From assembly GCA_012845835.1 (NCBI GenBank), contig JABAKD010000025.1:10795264-10859263 (forward strand): a stretch of 64,000 bases of DNA, given 5' to 3'. Of the stretch, positions 58,101 to 64,000 are shown in pieces (the stretch's first letter is position 1; the number at the start of each line of letters is the position of its first letter). A model generated the notes under the pieces. It saw nothing but the letters and a program-made list of their open reading frames with translations, did not search any database and was not told the origin of the DNA. The position numbers and the translations under genes are program-made. The DNA comes from Undaria pinnatifida (taxonomy: Eukaryota > Sar > Phaeophyceae > Laminariales > Alariaceae).

Positions 58101-59151
58101 GCAGGGCATCGTTTTGCAGGCGTGCTCCTTTCACGGTGTAGATCGTGACCCAACCCGCGGGGCGGATCAGAGGGCGTTAAAACAACCTCGCGTCGTCGGC
58201 CAAAGAAATGCGCGTAAACTCACTAACTAGCGGGGTTCGGGTCAGATCAGGACATTTTTAAATCTCACGGGTCGGGTCGCGGGATGCGAATCGACAAGTG
58301 AAAGTCTCTTGCGAACTAGAAACACTCGACGAGGGCACCAAACGATCAAGGTCCACCTGAATCGGAGCCGGCAGCGCAACAACAAGGCCACTAAGTCGGG
58401 GGCGAGTGACCTGCGAAAATGCCGTGTTCAACACGCACACCACGGCTACTTCAATTCCCCGGTTTATCGCACCTGTCCGAATTCATCGTGGGGCAGCGTC
58501 TTGTGGAACGTGGCGGCCGAGGACCTGTCTCCGTTGTTGGTGTGGTAGGTGGACCGCGAAGCCCTGTATTCGGAGTATGCCCAGTCTTTTCGCACCCGCA
58601 GCGCGTTCTTGGCCCGGTCCCTAGGCTGTGTTGCAAGGTCGCGTGCGTGGGGAAAAGAACGTGGGACGAAAAACGTGGGACGAAAAATGAGGGACAAACA
58701 GAGCAGAACGTGGGACGGAAAACCGTGCAACACAAAACGTGGGGCGACATAAGTGGGACGATGTCGTCAACACTGAAACCCCTTTTTTGCTGCAAAAAGT
58801 GAGTTTGAGGAAGGCGGTATCCCCCGACACAAGGCGGTGAAAATCGATTGGTGCGACCTAGGAATTGCACTCATGACCTACTGCTGTAGGATCAATAAGG
58901 CGGCTACCCCCCATAAGGTGGTCATACCGTTCTGGCACACCCCGCCGCCTTTCTGGCTGGGAGACCCCTGCTGTACGTGAGACCCCTGCTGTACGTGAAA
59001 CGGGTTTCAATATTAAAAGGGGCCAAAATGCACTCACGCCTCCGTTGATGTCCAGTGCGTCATCGTTTCGCATTTTTTGCCCGCCGGCGACGGGCGTGAC
59101 CCCGAGGGCGACCACGGCAGCAGCACCGGCGCATGTAGCCAGACCCTTCAT
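49132..59151 (-). CDS. vBPO: Vanadium-dependent bromoperoxidase (haloperoxidase), 14 exons, complete
   Basis: Uses H2O2 to oxidise halide to hypohalous acid, with vanadate as cofactor; in brown algae it is a secreted, cell-wall or apoplastic enzyme. Exons, 5' to 3' on the minus strand: 59151-59038, 58625-58473, 57705-57560, 57042-56994, 56274-56181, 55172-55039, 54487-54377, 54127-54024, 53603-53396, 52958-52806, 52319-52236, 51788-51640, 50237-50153, 49275-49132. All introns are GT-AG. They sum to 1728 nt with one open frame (575 aa plus TAA), close to the length of A. nodosum vBPO plus a signal peptide. Residues 1-24 look like a signal peptide. Vanadate-site residues are K361 and R369 ([10 protein letters not shown]), H431, G437, H438, R500 and H506. 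The serine expected at 436 is alanine (PAGH). The C-terminal tail keeps two cysteines, as in the family. The start is the ATG at 59151; an in-frame TTG two codons upstream is ignored. Family identity is firm; halide preference (Br or I) cannot be told from sequence. Confidence 0.95.
49240..50080 (-). repeat. Diverged tandem units in vBPO intron 13 resembling the exon 14 acceptor
   Basis: The real exon 14 start lies at 49271-49280 (plus strand: CCCACGGCCTCCTGCAAAA). Similar segments recur in the intron near 49751 (CCCACGACCTCCTGCAAAA) and 50039 (CCCACGACCTTTCTCAAAA), with a weaker one near 49590 (CTACCTCCTGTAAAAAC). The copies at 49.67 and 49.96 kb also share a nearby ATAACCACA(C/T)AA segment. 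The intron therefore looks built from local tandem duplications of roughly 300-500 bp that have decayed. Confidence 0.6.
50577..50735 (+). repeat. Interspersed repeat family G, copy in vBPO intron 12
   Basis: Shares an ordered series of blocks with 26088-26285: a T-rich start, CTTTTCAGCT-like, GCTGGACA(A/G)GCCGTG, GTCACAGGT, TCGTCCCTTCC, CAATCCCACTRCTCGTCGATTT and CATCGAGTG. Orphan repeat with no coding capacity. Confidence 0.6.
50751..50851. mobile_element. Short hairpin element, 25-bp inverted arms, TA flanks, in vBPO intron 12
   Basis: Arms 50751-50775 and 50827-50851 are inverted copies with two mismatches (ACGGGGGACCATAGT at one end, its complement at the other), around a loop of about 50 bp. 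A TA dinucleotide can be placed at each outer edge, as left by Tc1/mariner-type insertion. It has no coding capacity. Classification is inference. Confidence 0.6.
50965..51460. repeat. Diverged direct repeat in vBPO intron 12
   Basis: The segment 50965-51130 (GGCATTCCCTGCGTACGACTG, then a GAAAACC-GAAAGCAGCAGCAG stretch) is matched by 51353-51460 (GGCATTCCCTACGACTGCTCC, then GAAAACCAGAAGCAGCAGCAG). It helps explain why intron 12, at 1402 bp, is the longest of the gene. Confidence 0.55.
52236..52319 (-). other. vBPO exon 11: vanadate-binding loop with PAGH
   Basis: This 28-codon exon carries residues 423-450: the conserved H431, then P-S-Y-P-A-G-H ending at the catalytic-site histidine H438. 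The family signature is PSGH. The alanine codon is GCT, one base from the serine codon TCT. Both splice sites are clean (TTTGCAG acceptor, AAG|GTGAGC donor) and the frame is phase 0 on both sides, so the substitution does not come from a misplaced exon edge. Confidence 0.9.
53225..53312. mobile_element. MITE-B fragment in vBPO intron 9
   Basis: Contains the family's internal blocks TATACCTAGGCCATGAGAT, TTTGTCATC, GCACTTTTTT and AAAACAGTTTTGAGGG but neither terminal repeat. A decayed internal piece. Confidence 0.45.
54561..54597. repeat. Poly-G tracts in vBPO intron 6
   Basis: Two long G runs separated by a single C, on the plus strand (poly-C on the gene strand). Intronic; prone to slippage and to sequencing error. 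Confidence 0.8.
54831..54930. repeat. AACC tetranucleotide microsatellite in vBPO intron 6
   Basis: Nearly continuous CCAA/AACC units, read as WLVG on the minus strand. It lies between exons 6 and 7, so it is intronic and any protein reading of it is meaningless. Confidence 0.9.
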
Positions 59152-59206
59152 GTTCAACGCGGAGATGTCGTGTCGAACGAGGACTCCTCTTGGTGGCGGT
59201 TAAACT

Positions 59207-59270
59207 CTGTCAAAAAAATTAGGGAGGGAACGGCGGGAGGGAAGGGAGGAAGGAAGGAGGGGTTAGGGAG
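59207..59270 (-). promoter_or_regulatory. Pyrimidine-rich 3' splice-site candidate in the vBPO 5' UTR
   Basis: Reading the minus strand, about 55 nt of almost pure C/T run into TTTTTTTGACAG, ending at 59207, 56 nt before the start ATG. This is what a strong acceptor looks like, so an untranslated first exon may lie upstream beyond 59270. No matching donor was chosen. It could also be a promoter-proximal CT-rich tract. Confidence 0.35.
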
Positions 59271-60690
59271 TCAGTGCGTGGGTGCTTGTCAGTGTGGTTG
59301 TGTTCGTGTCGTGACATCGCCACAACACGTACACGAGGAGAAATAGCTTGGATGGAAGACCTGTGCAGCATTAGACTAACGCCGTTACAACCGCAAACCC
59401 GTCTTAGACAAATTACTGGAAATTAGTATAGAGAGGGGTTTGGGGGGGCTCTAAATGACCTGGTACATACATGGCGGAGAAAATGATATTTTTGCTTGTG
59501 TGCACTACTATGATTGCCTCGACGTGCACACCAGACTTATCAGTTGCGTACTGCCACAATATCTACGAAATACAGAGGCAGCAAGCAGTTCACGGCAACT
59601 GAAGGCAGGCAGGCGACCATAAAATAGCAAACGAACTCCATAGCAAGAGCACACATCAACCATACATAAATAACGCAGGTAGATGCGGGCCGGTCGAGCA
59701 CCTTCTGAGCACAACCTGAACGCATGCTCGTCTAGAACACACATCAACGCAACCTAAGCGGGTCCATTCAGCCAAGGCCAACCAGTAGACTGGGGTGATC
59801 ACAGGACTTGAATGTAAGAAAAAACACTCTCTTTATTTTGTTCCCGACGTTGCGCGTGTATCGCAGGCGCAAGACACCTCTTCGATTTTCCTGCTTTGCT
59901 TGAGTGGGTGGTCAGGAGAAAAAAACACCGTGCTCCGACAGACTCACTTGCCTCGCGAAGCTACTGCTGACTGTCGGTGAAGCCAACGCAACGCTGGTCA
60001 GCTTCTTTGTCTGGTCGGGCGAGAAGAGCCTTTCGAACGGGGTTGCAACGCCCCCCCCCCCCCCCCGCGCGCGAGTGAGTGTAGCTCGCAAGTACCCACA
60101 CTCACACCCCGTATAACCAACACCTGACACATCTATAAACTGCCTCCGTGTACCTAGGCCGCGTGTCGATCGCCTCGATCTACTCGTACGGCATCTACAT
60201 CGTCAAAATGAAAATGCATACGAGGTATGTATTGATGAGGAAAATGCCCAGCACGTACGTGTACCTAGGGTACCTGGTATGAATTTGTACAAAACAGGTC
60301 CGCTGGCCCATAGTCTGTATATTCAGGACGTGGCCACTTACTTCCATTAGTTGCTGTTGTGATTTCATGTATGTGCGTGGGCCATCAGACCGCAGAGAAA
60401 CAAATATGTTTCCTGTAAAAAGAATAATCAACGCACATCACACATCCTAACCCTAACCGCTCATCAATGATGGCCACGAAACAACTTTCCAGCAATTTCA
60501 CCGGCGGCGAGCAACAATTCACCCCCCGCCCTTTCTTTCAAGAAAAAATGTTCAATGTTGTACTGTACCTGCTATGGCGTTGTTGGAGTCGGGTGCTTTT
60601 ATTCGCGGCGGAAAATCCCAAAGCAAAAAAAAACCACTTTTTTAGCCAGGTATTGTAGAGAAGCAAAAATAATTACAGCAGTCAGGTCTT

Positions 60691-61401
60691 CTACCTTACC
60701 CGTCGATTGATCAAGATGGCACACCAGAATTGCGCCGTTGGATATGTGGTTTGTTTTTTCATCAATTCAGAAATGTTTGGATCGTACTGACTGCTGTATA
60801 GATCTTTGGTGCGCACTCTTCCCTTTTTTTTCCTTGTTTTTATCGATATTTTTGTGGTATTTTTAGAATTCCATTTTTGGTACGTACGCACTCTTCGCTT
60901 TTTTTTTCCCCTTTTCCCCCTGCCGAAAAAGCATCCCAATCTGTTCGCGTCCAGAACAAGTAGTATTTTCAGACATGCGCAAAATCCAACCGCGTGTTGC
61001 TGGCGGCTGTTCTCTTTGTCTTTCAAAGCTCGTTGCCTAAAGTATCGTAGTAACTGATGTGCATGTCTGTGTCGATGTCGAATGTTGCTGTTGTTGTCCT
61101 TGTAGTTGGGGCGGATTCGAAAAATACTGATGAATAAAACGTCTCGCAGCTTTGCTATCGCGGCAGCTCTGCATGCTATTCGCAAACGGCGGTCGCGCGA
61201 TGTTCTACATGCACGGTGGTGTATATACACCCGCAGGGCCGCAGGGTATGGATGTACATTCCGCAAGCGGCTACATACTGCGACGACGGTTGTTGTGTCA
61301 AAGGGGCCAAAACGGGTCGTATCTTGATTTGTAAAAAGTCCAACGTTCCACAACGCAGCTGCAGTGGCGTGTTCGGTGTTGATCATCTCCAATACGACCA
61401 T
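60691..61401 (-). other. Long open frame, 236 codons, unrecognised
   Basis: The longest open frame outside the retroelements and microsatellites. Arg/His-rich in the middle and Lys-rich towards the end, with no domain or signal peptide. Composition suggests chance openness of the strand. Listed so that it can be tested. Confidence 0.12.
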
Positions 61402-61514
61402 TCACCGTAATGCAAGCAAATACACGATCAGGACGACAGCCGTCTGTCCCTACGTCCCCACGACCTTTCTCTGTACAAGCATACGGTGCGCTAGAACGGA
61501 GATAACGTGATCAG

Positions 61515-61585
61515 CAAGCACCAGCAGCAAGTGCAGCAGCAAGTGCAGCAGCAGCAACTGCAGCAGCAGCCGAGCACTTCAGCAG
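61515..61585. repeat. CAG-rich (polyglutamine-like) microsatellite
   Basis: CAGCAGCAAGTGCAGCAG-type units at the start of an open frame (61507-62016) that looks non-coding beyond the Q-rich part. Confidence 0.8.
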
Positions 61586-62309
61586 CCAAGCACTCAGCTC
61601 CGGCTGACCCCACACGGGTGCTGCACCGCCGTTGTGGAGTACGTAAAAGGCGGGGCCTGGCTGCATACAGCTACGAGCATACCGAATACCACAGCAGGTG
61701 CCAGGTTCTTAGTGCGCACTTGTATCGAATCGGGATCTACAGAGTAACTCCGCCCGTTGTGAATCCGTCTCGGCGCCCCGCTCAGAGCTCTCTGCCGAAC
61801 GCTGCTTGCGGCTCAATCTCGCGTCTACCTGTCCGTCGACTACATCCATTATTGTGGTTGTTGTTCTCGCATGGGCGCATGGCAGTCATCTTCGAGTACT
61901 CCTATGATATGCGTACCAGGGAGCCCACACATTTGGCATATGTGACCAGGCGTTATAAGCGTATGTACTCGTGTGACACATTTTTTAGCAATGCATTTCA
62001 AATACGTCAGACGTGAATTCGACCGGTTGCGTGGTAGATACTGGGGTCAACTTTACAAGGTGCATCATGCATAATACCTCGGCCGCACGCGTTCAATGTA
62101 CATCTCGTTCCTCGCGAAGGGTGCGCAAGGTAGATCAGCAGTGATTTCCTCGATGCTACCGGGGGTCAACAGGACTCGATATAGCGGGTGCGTCGTGTAG
62201 ACGCCTAACACTTCGTACTTGGGCGTTCTCTTTACCTGTTGTTATTTTTGCTGAGGAATAATATCCGGGGTCCGCTGCGATAGATGCCCGGAGTACGAGT
62301 AGTTCGTAC

Positions 62310-62352
62310 AATAACAGCAGCAAGCAGCAGCGGCGGCAGCAGCAGCAGTAGA
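62310..62352. repeat. AGC/GGC trinucleotide microsatellite
   Basis: Imperfect AGCAGCAGCGGCGGCAGCAG run. Confidence 0.8.
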
Positions 62353-64000
62353 AGAAGTCCACGTTTGGTTCTGTCCTCTCGCGTATCGATTAGACTAATC
62401 AAGGTGACTCGTCTTGTCGTGATGTGGCTCGGGTGCAACTGGACGAGGGCGGGATGGTGTCGACTTGGTGTGAAGCAACGAAAAAGTGTGGACGGACAAA
62501 CGTCCCAAGCCGCGAGAGGGTGGTGATGAGAGGAGGAGGGCTGGGTTGTGTGTGCAGGCCAGCACATACATACGCCAGATATGATACGCCCACAAAATTC
62601 TCAAATATCGGAAACAGGGAAAAATAATCTCTTTCTTTCGTAGATTCACGACGAGACTGACTCCATACGTAAAGAAACTTGCTTGAAAAATTCCTGCGAC
62701 GACCGTGAAAATCAAGATTGTGAAATCGAGAAGTTTCCTCAATATTATTGAAGACATCAGTTTGAAATTTTGAAAACACACCAAGAGACCGACGATTCCG
62801 TTTTATTCTCGTACACCGTGCAGTATCCCCCCCGTCTTTACGCAGATATACTGCTTTGTACCAGCATAAAACCGACCAGTAATTTTTAAAGCATGCGACA
62901 TAGCATGCATACCCCCTCGGTGGAATTTTTGCAAGCGGCCGGGTCGTGAATAACTGGGGGGCAGGATGCCAGCGCCGAGCGATGCGTCTATCTCTGGAAA
63001 GGTCTCGACGAGATATAATATAGGTCTCGAGCGAGATGTTCCCGAAGCCTCTCCATTTTCGTCTGCTTGTGTGTCTCTCCTACTACATGCATTGGGGAAC
63101 GTATCGCCTCGCAAAATGGTTCCAAGGGGGGGGAGGCGAAGTGTTTGTTATCCTGTTGCGTGGTATCCTACCAAGTAGCAGGTACTACTCCTACACGTAG
63201 TATACACAGAAACTGGCATGTAAATAACTGCTAGGAACGGGTATTTTGAGGCTCCGCGTGAATTACATATATTTTCTGATCTAAATATTTTGATCGGGTG
63301 TGTTTCGAGTCCGCAAACCACAACTGCCTGTAGGACCTTCGCAGCGATACTCCACACACACCGCCTGCGATGAGCACCGCGTGCTACTCCCACCCCGGCG
63401 GAGAACAACAGCAGTAGTCAGCACGAACGAGCCCACACGTTGACGCAACAAAACTCTAGAACAACAGAAGCATCAAGATAGTCTGTGTATCGTGCGTGTA
63501 ACATACACCGTGTGGTGTGATATAAGGAAGGTTCAAAATCTTCCACCACGCGAGACCACAGAGCACATACTGCTGCTGTAGTCTAGACTAGTACTATCGA
63601 TATAAAAGGGTTCACGGTTACCAACATCACGTTCTAATCAATCCCTTTGGACGCCAGGCCAACGCCATTGATTGAGCGACAAGAAATCCGAATTTGGAGG
63701 AGGATCGTTTTCTGGGTTGGGCATTTTGGCCCAAAAGTCATCAAGCTTTCATTGTGAATCCTTCAATTCGGGATACAGCAGTAATATCGAGATATCCAGC
63801 GACAGTCCCCAACTTAAGCGTTGATTGGTGGTTTGGCGACTGTGTGTTGTAGTAGATCTATGCAAAGGGTGGCGCGCGACGCGTGACGCACGGCACGTGG
63901 CGCACATCTCATCGTTGGCTCGACCATAGCAATTTCCAGGACTTTTTCACGGGTTGTGACTGGGCCCGCGGATCGGGTCAGGTCATGACCCGGGTCGAGT

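Larger units (their letters stand above)
59271..64000. other. No gene recognised upstream of vBPO
   Basis: Apart from the open frames and CAG/AGC microsatellites listed, nothing is recognisable. The last 60 bp are rich in CGGGTC/GACCCG, similar in composition to 58140-58290 in vBPO intron 2. Confidence 0.5.

Noticed and set aside
61507-62016. 169-codon polyglutamine protein
   Set aside because: Only the CAG microsatellite gives the Q-rich start; the rest has no domain and no conserved-looking composition.
1-64000. CRISPR array, bacterial operon or integrated large-virus genes
   Set aside because: The repeats lack regular spacer structure, the gene is intron-rich, and no capsid, polymerase or viral integrase frames were recognised outside the copia elements.

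Overview
The window is eukaryotic nuclear DNA that is gene-poor and repeat-rich. The one gene I can define with confidence is a 14-exon, 10-kb vanadium-dependent haloperoxidase (bromoperoxidase type) on the minus strand (49132-59151). Its closest match in my knowledge is the brown-algal vBPO family typified by Ascophyllum nodosum. Together with many GT-AG introns of 250-1400 bp, long G/C homopolymers and abundant Ty1/copia and MITE-like debris, this points to a brown alga (Phaeophyceae). The species cannot be told from the sequence. I see no operons, no CRISPR array, no phage genes and no large-DNA-virus genes.

Layout: 1-9 kb is a field of about 260-bp terminal-inverted-repeat elements (MITE-B, TIR close to ACGCGTGCTACGATAGAGGT) with a CATAC pentanucleotide microsatellite. 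7-11 kb holds two weak small-ORF candidates and tRNA-like (SINE-like) segments. 11.7-12.5, 20.85-22.0, 23.8-25.5, 26.9-27.9, 28.9-29.05 and 31.0-31.15 kb carry a second repeat family (R1) whose long copies are packed with poly-G runs. One R1 copy sits inside a MITE-B. 31.8-45.1 kb is a Ty1/copia nest. A reverse-strand gag/protease scrap abuts a 5'-truncated, internally deleted forward element (copy 1, 32409-37784). Its 3' LTR is interrupted by a more complete element (copy 2, 37785-45090) flanked by the 5-bp duplication ACCAG. 45.1-49.1 kb has an ATCATACT microsatellite, complementary poly-C and poly-G tracts and minisatellites. 49.1-59.2 kb is the haloperoxidase gene. 59.2-64 kb has no recognisable gene.

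The haloperoxidase model splices to an uninterrupted 575-codon frame with a signal peptide. Vanadate-site residues fall at a constant +20 offset from the A. nodosum mature numbering. The serine of the PSGH signature is replaced by alanine (PAGH). The surrounding repeats appear to be independent of this gene, but several of its introns and its 3' end have grown by local tandem duplication and repeat insertion.
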